Below, one piece after another: positions 27,363 through 37,700 of a DNA stretch of 64,000 nucleotides. Position numbers and translations under genes: made by a program. The stretch lies in the NCBI RefSeq assembly GCF_900182645.1, contig NZ_FXTA01000002.1, positions 1,054,001 through 1,118,000 on the forward strand. The letters run 5' to 3'. The notes below the pieces were generated by a model. That model was not told where the DNA came from. It did not search any database and worked only from the letters and a program-made list of their open reading frames with translations. This stretch comes from Flavobacterium resistens (GTDB lineage: Bacteria > Bacteroidota > Bacteroidia > Flavobacteriales > Flavobacteriaceae). Positions within the stretch are counted from its first letter, which is position 1; each line of letters begins with the position of its first letter.

Positions 27363-28541
27363 TTAAAGAACACGAAAGCAATCTCCATCAAAAATAAATT
27401 TTCCTGAGTAAACCTTTTTCTTTGTTTGCTCATCATTTAAATATCTCCAATATCTATATTGTAGAATATTTGTTTTTGGATCAAATTTTAAAAAATAATC
27501 CTTGTTTTTTTCGGCTTCAGACATTGTATCTCTGATAACACTTATGCTTTTTAATTTTTCTGAAGTAGGTAAATCAGGAAGAACATACGTTTTTCCAATG
27601 CTGATCTTTTCGTTTTTAAATTGTATGAGTGTTGCTATCTTATTCTCATTTATGTCTATTCCGCCACCATCAACACCAGTTTGTAAAACTAAATAGTTAT
27701 CATTATTGAGTTTCAAAATAGCATCAATTGGAAAAAAAGCTGTCGCTAAAGAATTTGGAATTTTCTTGTCAAGATTGAAATGAATGAAAGAGTTGTAATA
27801 AATGTTACAATGTGCTCCGCACGATTCGCGTTCGAAAACAAATATTCTGATTTTATGATCAGGCGAGTGATAAACTTTTCCATCGTCAATAATATCATTT
27901 TCGCCAGCGTCCGCTTCAGACAAATAGGCCTTATATTTTTTTAAAATTAAAGGCTCACTTAGAGTTGAAATTTCGACCAGCTGGTTTTCCTTTTTCGTAC
28001 TAAGATCATCTTCTTTGATACCATATCTTAATTTTAATTTTTTTAATTCAGCATAAATATGGTTTTCCTCGATGTTATAAATATTTTTAGGTAATATTGA
28101 AAGGATGTAATTGTAGTAAGTTGACTTGTTGTTTTTAAAATCTAACATCGTTGTTGCTTCATTATCGATAACAAAAGTTCCTTGTTTAAAGTCTAAACGA
28201 TCCACTTTAAATTTTAATCTTTTGGCTCCTTTTGTTTTAAAGATAAGCTGCATGGTGTCTTTTTGATGGACAATCAACAGATGAACATCATTATAAACAA
28301 TAGTTTCTGATATTATACTTGTTTTGCTCGGGTTATCATAGCGATAGTTTGCTGGATTGTAATTGCCAGAACTAGATGTAAGTAATTTATATTGGTCAGT
28401 CAAAACTTCTTTTGAAACCTCTTGCGATTTATCATAAAATATGAAGTGAACTTCTGCCATACGAGAAGGCTGAGTAAATCCATATAAAGGAAATAAAAGC
28501 AGAATTAAGATCTCATAAAAATTAGGTACTCTTGGTTTCAT
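27363..28541 (-). CDS. Hypothetical exported protein
   Basis: 392 residues with an N-terminal hydrophobic segment (about 9-24, LILLLFPLYGFTQ) that looks like a signal peptide. The mature part is beta-rich with repeated YxxPxxY-type turns and a small Cys pair (ESCGAHCNIYYNS). No family is recognised. It is transcribed alone, divergent from the AraC-type gene. Confidence 0.6.
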   Translation of the reverse strand: MKPRVPNFYEILILLLFPLYGFTQPSRMAEVHFIFYDKSQEVSKEVLTDQYKLLTSSSGNYNPANYRYDNPSKTSIISETIVYNDVHLLIVHQKDTMQLIFKTKGAKRLKFKVDRLDFKQGTFVIDNEATTMLDFKNNKSTYYNYILSILPKNIYNIEENHIYAELKKLKLRYGIKEDDLSTKKENQLVEISTLSEPLILKKYKAYLSEADAGENDIIDDGKVYHSPDHKIRIFVFERESCGAHCNIYYNSFIHFNLDKKIPNSLATAFFPIDAILKLNNDNYLVLQTGVDGGGIDINENKIATLIQFKNEKISIGKTYVLPDLPTSEKLKSISVIRDTMSEAEKNKDYFLKFDPKTNILQYRYWRYLNDEQTKKKVYSGKFIFDGDCFRVL

Positions 28542-28803
28542 AATTGATTTCCTTAAAAAATGCCTCTCATACGAATTAACTGTATAGATTTCAGAAACAT
28601 TGTGATTATAAAAATAACTTTTTCTAAACTAAAATAGAACATTTTTTAAACTGACGATTGTTGCTTTGAAATAACCAATCTAAATATTAGAATCATCCAA
28701 CCAATTAAGATTTACTTTTTAGTGATAAAAAAGTTTGGACGTTTGAACAAACTTGTGGATTGATATATTTAAGAAATTTGTATCAGATAAAAATGCAAAG
28801 AAA

Positions 28804-29607
28804 ATGGAATCAAAAAAAGTTCAAACTCTTTCAGAGCCAAAGCTAATACAAAATCTCTATTTTGGAGATAATGTTGAAGGTGAAGCATTCGTATCCGATC
28901 ACATCTTTAGTTATATCATAAGTGGCAGGCATGATGTATGGATAGGATGCAAGAAATATACTTTTATCGCTGGTGATTACCGCTTCTTTAGAAGAAATCA
29001 ATTAACAAAATCAATTAAACATACTGAATCTGAAGGCTTCAAGTCTATAGCTGTTCATTTTGACCAAAATACGCTTATGGAGATTTCGAAAGAATTCGGT
29101 TTCAAGTCAGAGAGGTTTCACGGAGAGGGTGTTAAGGCTATCAAGACCAATAGTATGTTGACAAAATCTGTAGTTGCATTTAATGAATATGCTAAAAGAG
29201 GAGATACTGATGTTGAAATTTTACGAATTAAAATTAAGGAGCTGGTTTTAATATTGGCAGATATTGATCCGGAAATTAAGGAAATGCTATTTGAATTTAG
29301 CGATCCTGGAAAACTGGATTTGGAGGGATTTATGAATGGTCATTATAGGTATAATGTTCCATTGGAAAAATTTGCTTTTCTCACAGGACGCAGTTTGTCA
29401 GGTTTCAAAAGAGATTTTGCGAGACTGTTTAGGATTACTCCAAGCAGATGGCTTACTAAAAAACGGCTTTATGAAGCAAAATATTTGATAGAAAATTGCA
29501 AGCAGCGCCCAAGTGATATTTATTTAGAAATAGGTTTTGTTAATATGTCCCATTTCTCTTATGCATATAAAAAAGAATTTGGCATTTCGCCTCTACAAAA
29601 AAAATAA
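28804..29607 (+). CDS. AraC-family transcriptional regulator
   Basis: 267 residues from the ATG at 28804. An ATG at 28753 would add 17. The N-terminal part (DHIFSYIISGRHDVWIGCKKY) is a cupin-like sensing region. The C-terminal region holds two helix-turn-helices: PLEKFAFLTGRSLSGFKRDF, then RITPSRWLTKKRLYEAKYLI and IYLEIGFVNMSHFSYAYKKEFG, ending in the family's GISP motif. The SDR gene 21 bases downstream is probably co-transcribed and may be its target. Confidence 0.9.
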   Translation: MESKKVQTLSEPKLIQNLYFGDNVEGEAFVSDHIFSYIISGRHDVWIGCKKYTFIAGDYRFFRRNQLTKSIKHTESEGFKSIAVHFDQNTLMEISKEFGFKSERFHGEGVKAIKTNSMLTKSVVAFNEYAKRGDTDVEILRIKIKELVLILADIDPEIKEMLFEFSDPGKLDLEGFMNGHYRYNVPLEKFAFLTGRSLSGFKRDFARLFRITPSRWLTKKRLYEAKYLIENCKQRPSDIYLEIGFVNMSHFSYAYKKEFGISPLQKK

Positions 29608-29628
29608 GAATAGTTAATTATAGATAAA

Positions 29629-30426
29629 ATGGATTTAAAATTAAAAGGAAAAAGAGCACTTGTAACCGGTTCGAGTTCGGGATTGGGAGAGTCAATAGTT
29701 AAAATGCTGGCAAATGAAGGTGCGACTGTTATAGTTCATGGCAGAAATGAAGATCGTGCCAAAGTAGTGTGTCAGGAAATTATTAACAATGGAGGAATGG
29801 CAGAAATAGCTTTAGGTGATCTCAGTACAGATAATGGAGCTGATGAGGTTGCTTCAGCTGCGCTTAAAAATGGTCAGATCGATATTTTAATTAATAATGC
29901 GGGTGTGACATCACATAAATCCTGGGGTGAAGCAACTGCAATTGATTGGGCTGAAATTTATAATAACAATGTCGTTTCGTATGTGAGAATGATTCAGCGT
30001 ATAGTGCCACAAATGAAAACATTAGGTTGGGGACGTGTTATTCATATAGGTGGAGGTCTTGCTATACAGCCTATTAAAGAGCAGCCACATTATAATGCGA
30101 CACTTGCTGCAAGACATAATCTTTCAATCTCACTTGCTAGAACACTGCAAGAAACCGGAATAACTTCAAATGTAGTTTCTCCTGGGGCAATCATAAATCC
30201 TATGGTTGAAGATTGGCTAGTGAATGCTGCACCTAAATTTAACTGGGGAACCGATTTAGAGGAGATAAAATCTAAGGCAGTTCAGCAGCTCATTCCAAAT
30301 GACACGGGAAGGTTTGGAGAACCTGAGGAAATTGCTGGGGCAGTTGCATATCTTTGTAGTACTTATGCTAATTATATTAGTGGAGCTACCATTAGGGTAG
30401 ATGGCGGGACCATTAAATGCTTGTAA
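29629..30426 (+). CDS. SDR-family protein lacking the catalytic Ser and Lys
   Basis: 265 residues with a Rossmann fold. TGSSSGLG (near residue 13) is the dinucleotide motif and LINNAG (near 88) is intact. At the active site the sequence reads IGGGLAIQPIKEQPHYNATL: the Tyr is present, the Ser 13 residues before it is Gly, and the Lys four residues after it is Leu. A normal SDR reaction is therefore doubtful; it may bind NAD(P) in a regulatory role or use another mechanism. It follows the AraC-type gene closely. Confidence 0.85.
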   Translation: MDLKLKGKRALVTGSSSGLGESIVKMLANEGATVIVHGRNEDRAKVVCQEIINNGGMAEIALGDLSTDNGADEVASAALKNGQIDILINNAGVTSHKSWGEATAIDWAEIYNNNVVSYVRMIQRIVPQMKTLGWGRVIHIGGGLAIQPIKEQPHYNATLAARHNLSISLARTLQETGITSNVVSPGAIINPMVEDWLVNAAPKFNWGTDLEEIKSKAVQQLIPNDTGRFGEPEEIAGAVAYLCSTYANYISGATIRVDGGTIKCL

Positions 30427-30492
30427 AATATTCTTCTAAAATCGTCTAATAAAGCAGAGATTCCAATATGGGAAGTGTTCGTTTTTGAAAAA

Positions 30493-30527
30493 GATCGCAA
30501 ATGTCTCTGATTTTGCGATTTTTTTTG
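30493..30527 (+). terminator. Terminator of the AraC/SDR unit
   Basis: ATCGCAAA (30494-30501) pairs with TTTGCGAT (30512-30519), followed by a T run. Confidence 0.75.
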
Positions 30528-30585
30528 TCTTAGAAAATGTAAATGTGATAAAAGTTTTGTAACTTTTTAAGATGTAATGCGAAAC

Positions 30586-30617
30586 AAAAAAAGCTCCAGA
30601 TTTCTCTGAAGCTTTTT
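30586..30617 (-). terminator. tRNA-type terminator hairpin at the left island end
   Basis: Same GAAA-loop hairpin as after tRNA-fMet copy 1. The 69 bases 30582-30650 are identical to 14938-15006 (hairpin plus tRNA 3' end). Confidence 0.85.
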
Positions 30618-30620
30618 GTC

Positions 30621-30681
30621 TTAGTAGCGGGAACAGGACTCGAACCTGTGTCCGCCGCGGCGGATATAAGCCCGAAGAGCT
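30621..30681 (-). pseudogene. tRNA-fMet relic (3' half), candidate left attachment site
   Basis: 30621-30650 equals the acceptor and T-arm of tRNA-fMet. The anticodon loop is replaced by the palindrome TCCGCCGCGGCGGA (30651-30664) plus TATA. Similarity resumes at AGCCCGAAGAGCT (30669-30681, 12 of 13 with the anticodon and D stems). The 5' part of the tRNA is absent; the GIY-YIG reading frame takes its place. Confidence 0.8.
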
Positions 30682-30934
30682 AAATGTTAAGAATTAGATT
30701 TTTAATAAATTCTCTTCCAATTCCTGTTTTTAAATATTTTTCTCTTTTTATTGCCTCAGATTTTGAATTGAAAAATTCGACATGAATCACTTTCCAAGGT
30801 CTAAATTTTAAAGTGTACTCTTTTGTTCCAAGAAGATTGTGAGATTTGAATCTCTCAATTAGATTAGAAGTATAACCTGTGTAATTTTTATTGAATTTTT
30901 CAGAATAAAGAATGTAAACTACAAATTCTTCCAT
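30680..30934 (-). CDS. GIY-YIG domain protein (COG2827/UPF0213-like)
   Basis: 84 residues from the ATG at 30934 (MEEFVVYILYSEKFNKNYTG); the frame from 30967 adds 11 residues. VYILYS and YTGYTSNLIERFKSHN are the GIY-YIG core, here VYI...YTG, followed by an Arg-containing helix, and SEAIKREKYLKT closes the family pattern with its Glu. Such small single-domain nucleases are common in Bacteroidota and of unclear role. Its TAG stop lies in a tRNA relic, so the gene is joined to the 3' half of a tRNA on the same strand. Confidence 0.85.
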   Translation of the reverse strand: MEEFVVYILYSEKFNKNYTGYTSNLIERFKSHNLLGTKEYTLKFRPWKVIHVEFFNSKSEAIKREKYLKTGIGREFIKNLILNI

Positions 30935-30956
30935 AATACAAAATGTTATAAACAAA

Positions 30957-30986
30957 AAAAACACCACTTGTTGAAGTGGTGTTTTT
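30957..30986 (-). terminator. Terminator-like hairpin next to the 49-bp repeat
   Basis: AAAAACACCACTT (30957-30969), loop GTTG, AAGTGGTGTTTTT (30974-30986). It would end transcripts coming from the RHS operon. Confidence 0.8.
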
Positions 30987-30988
30987 AC

Positions 30989-31037
30989 TTAGTAGCCCTA
31001 ACGGGACAATTCTCGAACCGTTTTCTTGATGATTTAA
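30989..31037. repeat. 49-bp direct repeat, left copy
   Basis: Matches 39325-39373 at 46 of 49 positions in the same orientation. On the minus strand it reads like a tRNA T-arm and acceptor end (GGTTCGAG, then CCCGTTAGGGCTACTAA) with an extra AATTG in the T-loop. The two copies bracket the RHS operon. Confidence 0.85.
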
Positions 31038-31043
31038 GTAGAA

Positions 31044-31754
31044 TTAATTTAAAACTTTTATAGGCACTTTGTTTTTACTTTTTAGATTACCATGATATAC
31101 TTTTACATTATTTTCTTTAATTGTATTTAAAATATTATCAGGTAGATCTTCTTTGTAAGTACTTGAGTCGCTAGGTATAATAAAACTAGAATAATATTTA
31201 ATATTTTTATTTAGATGCGCATAGTTCATTCTAGTATCTTCATACCTCATAGAGTCGGTTAAATTAATGTATTGTTTAAAAAATAACTTTTCTTTTGGGT
31301 GTATAAAAAAATAGTGTCTTTTGTCTTTTGTACTATAATAACTGGTTTTGTTGTCATCCTTTAATCTTTCCAATTCTTTAATTATTCTAATTGAATTACG
31401 AGAATTAGAACAAGAATCGCAATCACTTCGTTTAAAATGCTCGAAAGGAAATTTTTCTGAATACTTAACTTCTTTATTTGATGTTGTTTCATATACAGAG
31501 ATGTAAATTCCATTTTTATAAATTTTTCTCAATTGAGAATCGTCACCTAAACCTTGTTTGAAATAATATGTTTGATTTGAATTGTTCTCAATGGAATAAT
31601 TTAAAATATTTATTTTATCTTTATTGCTATTGTAAGGATAAGCGAATAAGGTATCGTTTAAAATTTCTAATTCTAAATTATTTTTTGTTTCATTTTTTTG
31701 GCTACAGGAATATAGTATAATCAAAATAATAAGATTGAACAAAGATATTTTCAT
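31044..31754 (-). CDS. Hypothetical lipoprotein, candidate RHS-associated immunity protein
   Basis: 236 residues with a lipobox (LYSC, Cys17). The mature part is mixed alpha/beta and rich in Lys, Asn and Tyr, with a charged CDSCSNSRNSIR segment. No family is recognised. It starts one base after the stop of the RHS gene and is the last gene of that operon. Genes in this place usually encode immunity to the RHS C-terminal toxin. A lipoprotein would fit a toxin acting in the periplasm or envelope (inference). Confidence 0.6.
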   Translation of the reverse strand: MKISLFNLIILIILYSCSQKNETKNNLELEILNDTLFAYPYNSNKDKINILNYSIENNSNQTYYFKQGLGDDSQLRKIYKNGIYISVYETTSNKEVKYSEKFPFEHFKRSDCDSCSNSRNSIRIIKELERLKDDNKTSYYSTKDKRHYFFIHPKEKLFFKQYINLTDSMRYEDTRMNYAHLNKNIKYYSSFIIPSDSSTYKEDLPDNILNTIKENNVKVYHGNLKSKNKVPIKVLN

Positions 31755-31755
31755 A

Positions 31756-34700
31756 TTAGTATTTTTTATAAGTTATGTTTTTTGTTAAAAATTTGTAATG
31801 TGAATATCGTTGATATCCTTCGTAGAAAGAACCTGCACCCATTTTAATTTGAAACCAATAGGCATCTCTTTCTTGATAATCTTCAACTGAACCATAGCCA
31901 AAATTGTTGGCCCAGTAGTAGTAATTACCACTTTCATATTGCCAAGAATGTCTGTATTCATGAAAAAGTATAGCTGCATATTGCAAGTTAGTTTTAATTT
32001 TTCGTGAATCAATTTTGACATTACCAAATACAGTATGGGCAACATCCTTATAAATTTCACCAAAAGTAATTGCTGGTCTTCCGCCAATACCAAAAGCCGT
32101 CGGTAGTCCCTCGACTGCTTGGGTAAGTCTACTTGCTCCTTCTGCAGTAAAGTCGGGTTTTCCGTTGGGGTCAATTATATATTTATTATTATACGATTTA
32201 AATCTAGACAGAAGCGATCTTCCTTCTAATGTTGTTGAATTATTATTCAAATTTACATAACTGCTCATGTTAGGAGGAGGAGGAGGAGTTGAATTCTTAC
32301 TATCTCTGCCAAAAAGATTATGGGTATTAATCTTAGCTTTCCACCATTTGCTAAACTTGTCACCGTTAATATTTTTATTTGCCCAATCTTTGATTCCCCA
32401 TGTGTCCCAATTATTTACTATTGTTCCGATCAGACTTCCAAGCAATGTCTGTTGACCATCAGTAAATTCTCCGTTTTCAGTACCAATAGGAGTTCTATTG
32501 CCTGTTTGTACCTCATATATAATATTAGTATTGCCACTTGGGTCAATAAACAATAGTGGGTTATTCATAGCATAACCATATTGATTATAATTTTGTGTGC
32601 TGGTAGGATCCTGTATATAATTGTCAACTTGAAGGAACCTATGTATGACTGGGTCATACAATCTCGCATTCATATTTATAAGCCCTACGCTCTGCAAATG
32701 CTCATGCCCTGTATAGCCACGATCAAGAACAGTCAGACCATTTAGAATATTTCCAGCGCCATCCTGAACTTTTATAACACTTCCCCAAGCATCAAAAAGA
32801 CGTTTTTCTACTACAAATCCATTAGAATCTGTTATCGCTAAAATACTGCCCTGGTAGTCCCTGTGTAAATATAGGAAATTTGCCGAAGTTATGTTACTAA
32901 CCCCATCGCTTTTTACTGCTATCGGAGCAGTGTATCCATCGCCACCAATATAAGTTACAAATTCAATATTTCCTGTGTAAGTATTCTGTTTTACTTCCAT
33001 GCTCCCGTCAGCCGAATAGTACTTTCGAAACTGCCTGTCATTTTTTTCGGTCTGTAGGCCACCATAGTACATCATGGTTCGCTGGTTATCGTCATTATAA
33101 AGAAAGCTTATTTTATCAACACCAGTTTCTTCTATCTGTATCGGACTTTTGAAACCATTGTATGCGGTTATCAGTTGTCGTTCACCTGTAGGCGCATTGC
33201 TTGTTTTGCGGATTTTCACATCATCAAACCAAATATTACCCGTTCCATTATTATCCAGTCTGATATTCAGTTTTTTAATGTTAGCGGGAACCGTAAATGT
33301 TCCTATTATCTCTGTCCACTCATTGACGACATTACTGACTTTACTATTGACAATAGTCCAACCAGACTGTTCGGTTTCAGTTTTCATGAAAAGGAATAAT
33401 TCCGCTTGTGGTCCATCACTTTTTACCCATGCAGAATAGGTATACTGTGTTGGTTCCGCATTATCAATTCTTGTCCAATAAGAAGAATTAATAACTTTTT
33501 CGTGGACCTCTGTATTGGTGATCTTTAATGAAGTATTGCCGGAATGTGCCGGTACAGTTTTGTCGTATGAAAAAATTCCTGAGCCATAGGTCTGCCATCC
33601 TGATTGGCTTTCCATGCTATCATTAAAAATCCCTTCCCTGTTAGAGTAATAGCCAGTCGCTTCATTTGTCAATGCTATAGCCGTATTTCGATACGGTTTT
33701 GATGGGTCATATTCATAAGTTCCCAGATTATTGCTGGTTATTTTGCCTGATGCATCATAATTCTGTGTTTCTACTGCTCCCAACTTGTTCGTGAATGTCT
33801 TCAAGCGACCTAATGCATCATAACTAAATGCTTCAGTATAGTTACCAAAAGCGCTGTTGGTCCTGCCGTCCAAATAATCCGTATTCTTATCGAATTGGGT
33901 TGTAAGGGTTATGATGTTTGATGTGGGAGTGGTGGTCTTGTCATGCTGTATTTTTGACAGATAACCATCCGAATCATATGTATTTGTCATTTTTATTCCA
34001 TTCCCGAAAACACTTTCCAATATCTGCCCTTTCGGATTCAATGTATTCACCTGCCATAATACATTGTCGTTTGCGTCCAAGATTTTATAGAGGCCACCAT
34101 TTTTATATTCATTTTTAGTTTTTACTGCGCTTGTTTTTCCTCCAACTTGGGCGGTTTTAGTTACAGATGATATTCTTCCCAACGCATCATATTCAAATGA
34201 ACGTGTAAATTTTGAGACCCCAATCTTTTCTTCAGAAATTTCGATCGGTCGATTGAATGTAGCATCATAAGTTATAGTTGTTATCGTTTTATTGTAGCCT
34301 GTCGGTTCATTCTTGTCTTCATAGCTTATGGTTAGAGGCAATTTTGATGAATTATAAGTATAGACAGTCTCGCTATTGGATCCGCCTCCCACAATTTTTT
34401 TGTTAGTGGGCCTTCCGTTTGCATCACGGGTAATAGTCGTGATCACATTACCATTTTGTGATTTTTCTTCGGTAATTTCACCAAAATCATTGTTTTTATA
34501 ATCAAAAATACCAGCCGAAGGATCTGTAATTTTTGATTTTCGTCCCCAGCCATCTTGATCCATTATTATATCAACGCCATTATAATTTGTCAGGCGCAGA
34601 TTTCCGTTAGCGAAATATGAATAGCTTATAGTCCCGCCTGATGGCTCCTCGGAAGAAATTATGTTTCCGATGGCGTTTTTTGTCAATTTTTTCGATTTTC

Positions 34701-37700
34701 CCCCGTTTGTGTATGTTGTAGCAAGCCCGACATATGATGCAGTAGATGTCCTATTGTTGAATGATATATTGTCTGTAGGCCTGCCGTAAATATCATATTT
34801 GGTTTCATTCCATTGCGATGGACTGGCGCCGAAATATGGCTCGCTTATCTTATAGTTTCGATCATAAATATCATATAAAAAAGAGGTATAAGAAAATGTT
34901 CCGTTGATGTTTTTTTTGCCTGATCGCGTTAATCTTCCCAAGTCATCATATTTTTCTTCAGTAGCACTGCCGTCCAATACATCCGTAGTAGTCGTAACAG
35001 TTGTTTCAAAACCGTTTTGGACACTGTAAGCTCCAGCATATGAAGTTGTAACTGTTTTGTTTGTTTTGTCATCAGTAGCTGTCAATAATTTAAGCCATGA
35101 ATCATAGGTGTAGGAAGTCTGGGCGTACGGACTCGTTTCCTTTTTCAGCATCCCTGTATCGTAGTATTCATAACTAGTGACCAAAGCGTCATTGTCTGTC
35201 TTTTTGGCTAGGAAACGGCCTGAAGGATCATATTCAAACCAAGTGTTTCTTGTAGACAAGGGAGTGATTATTGATATTTTCGTTATATTTCCAGAAGCAT
35301 TATTATCATGATGCTCAGTAACCGTCGATGTCCCTGCAGCACTTCTGTCAATTTCCGACAAAAGCTGATATGAATCGTACCTGTACGCTTCGTTGCTGGT
35401 CATTGCAGGGCTTCCAGGAACCGTACTGCTTACGTTTTTAGAAGAAAGCCTGCCCAATATATATCTTGGATTTGTTACAGGAGTTTCATATGTCAGATTT
35501 GATGTATTTGTTTGGATAACACTGTTTCCTTCCTTGGTATCGGTTTGAGAGTATGTTATATTGTTGAATGAGTCAAATGTATTAATAGTCTCAACGCTTG
35601 AATTTTCCAAAGTGTTTAGTATGCTCGAGCCAGTATTCTGCAACTTAAAAACTTTGTTTGGTTGAAGAGCCAAATCTGCAGTCGTCGGAGTGTACGTTGA
35701 ATTAGATTTTACAGTGTAGCTTGAAGGTACAAAATTGCGGTATGGATAAGCCAAGTATGCCAGAAAGTAAGAGTCAGTTTCTGCTCCTCTCAAATTGATA
35801 TTTCTGTTGCTGATTGTACATGTTATCGGATTGTTGCTGTCATGCCAGTTCGTTTCCATTATCGACCTGAATCCTTGAAAACCGAGGCCTTCTAAGTTTG
35901 TTACCGCTCCGTAATAACCGTAGCGTTTTATCTTTGACACAGAAGCGCTTTTCTTTTCCAATGATGTCACAATCTGGAAATCAGGAGAAGAAACAATATC
36001 AAAAAAAGGATATTTTTCTGTTGTCAAGCTCGAGTTGTAAATGCTATAATAGCTGTATTCGTAAATCGGGTCCAATGGCTGGTAATTGATAAACTGCTGA
36101 ACCCCGTTTCCGTAGGTTATGCTTTTCAGCAAGCGGTCTTTATTTGTATTCTTTGGGGAATTAAAAAAGTGAAGCCTGTTGTTATTGATGAATGCAATTT
36201 CAAAATGAGGGCGCTGTCTGTCAGTTGAAGGAAGATATATAGGCAATGCATAGATATCTATATTTGATTGTGCTGAAGTTATTGCGCTTTGCACTGTATA
36301 GTCATAAGTTCTGGTATTAGAAGTGGCAGTTATTTTTATTGTGCCTGTGCTGCCACTTCTGCTGTTTTGCACTACTATCAAGTCGGATTTACCGTCATTG
36401 TCGTAATCCGATGCAAAATAATTGTATGTATTATATGGGTCGTTAAGATAAAAGTTGCCCATGCTTTTGAATTCCATGCTAAATGCAGAACCAGTAGATT
36501 TGTATAGAAGCCATCCATTGTTCGAAACGACAGGGAGCAAGAAATCAGATTTTCCATCTCCATTATAGTCTCCGATAAGTATTGGCCTGCTGACGTTAAT
36601 GCTCGAATCATATAGGGACTGCGTCATTAAAACAAACTGATTGTTGGCATTTAGTGTAAATACGCTCAAGGATCCATTATCGAAAACGTACACATCTGAT
36701 TTTCCATCTCCATTAAAATCGGCAACGAAGATTTTGCCGCTGGAACTCAAGTAAATGTTTCCCGCATCGTTTACATAATTGCTGGTAAGTCTTTTGTCCA
36801 AGTTGATAAAGAAAGTCTGCCCCCCATAATAAGTGCGTTCAGAAGTGGAACAGCCAGAGGTGAAAGGGTAGGTGAACGATTTTTCAACCGCAATCATATC
36901 GGTCAAGCCGTCTCCATTGAAATCCCCGCTGATAAAGGCATGCTGGATATCGCTTTCATAATGATAATGTATAGAGCCTGATCCGGCAGTTGTTGCGTTT
37001 GTATTTACGTTTGCTATACGTGCTGTTGGGTTGGAGATTACATCCGGGGTTTCCCCTCCGCATTCATTGTCGTAATCCAGAACAAATCTTGGAAATGTAT
37101 AAGATTTCTGATCCTGCTGTACAACTGCTCCTGATGGCGTGTAGGCATAAGTTGTAAAAGTGCTTCCCTGTACTACAGTCCAGCCTTGCAGAGGCATCAA
37201 ATAATTTTGGTAATTGATATAGTTTACAGGGAAAATTTCGTCAAATACGTTCGCAAATTCTGTAGCACTGGCTAAACTTGGAATGGTTTGGGCGCTGACA
37301 TTGGGGCTAATGCCGCTGAACATCCATATCTTTTTTTTGGCTTTTGTGCCCGTCAGCGGATATAAAATGAAATCCATGAATCCGTCACCGTCAAAATCTC
37401 CAGCAATTGTTGATGCATTTAGTGAAGATACATTGTCAACGCTTAAAATCGTGGGATTTGAGATGTAATTAATGCTGCTGTCTGTGCTATCGTATGAGAA
37501 AACCGTCGGGTTCAGGTTTTTGCTTTCATCGCCATTTTTTTCCGTTATTTTCCAAACTCGATCATATCTCTGCGTTGTTAAGGTGTATTCCAAGACATAG
37601 TTTCTAAATCCTATATTATTGCTCAAGGAACTGATTTTTGCCAGCCTTTTGCTTCTGATTATATTTTGTCCGCCAACGTAATAATTTTCGTCTCGAGAGC

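Noticed and set aside
30618..30681. Functional third tRNA-fMet
   Set aside because: The anticodon loop and the whole 5' half are missing; only the 3' half is preserved.
30989..31037. Functional tRNA at the 49-bp repeats
   Set aside because: Only a T-arm and acceptor-like end is present, the T-loop has an insertion, and no anticodon arm is found upstream.
33149..37468. Several plus-strand open frames inside the RHS gene
   Set aside because: They are antisense shadows of a continuous 2218-codon frame with clear repeats and motifs.
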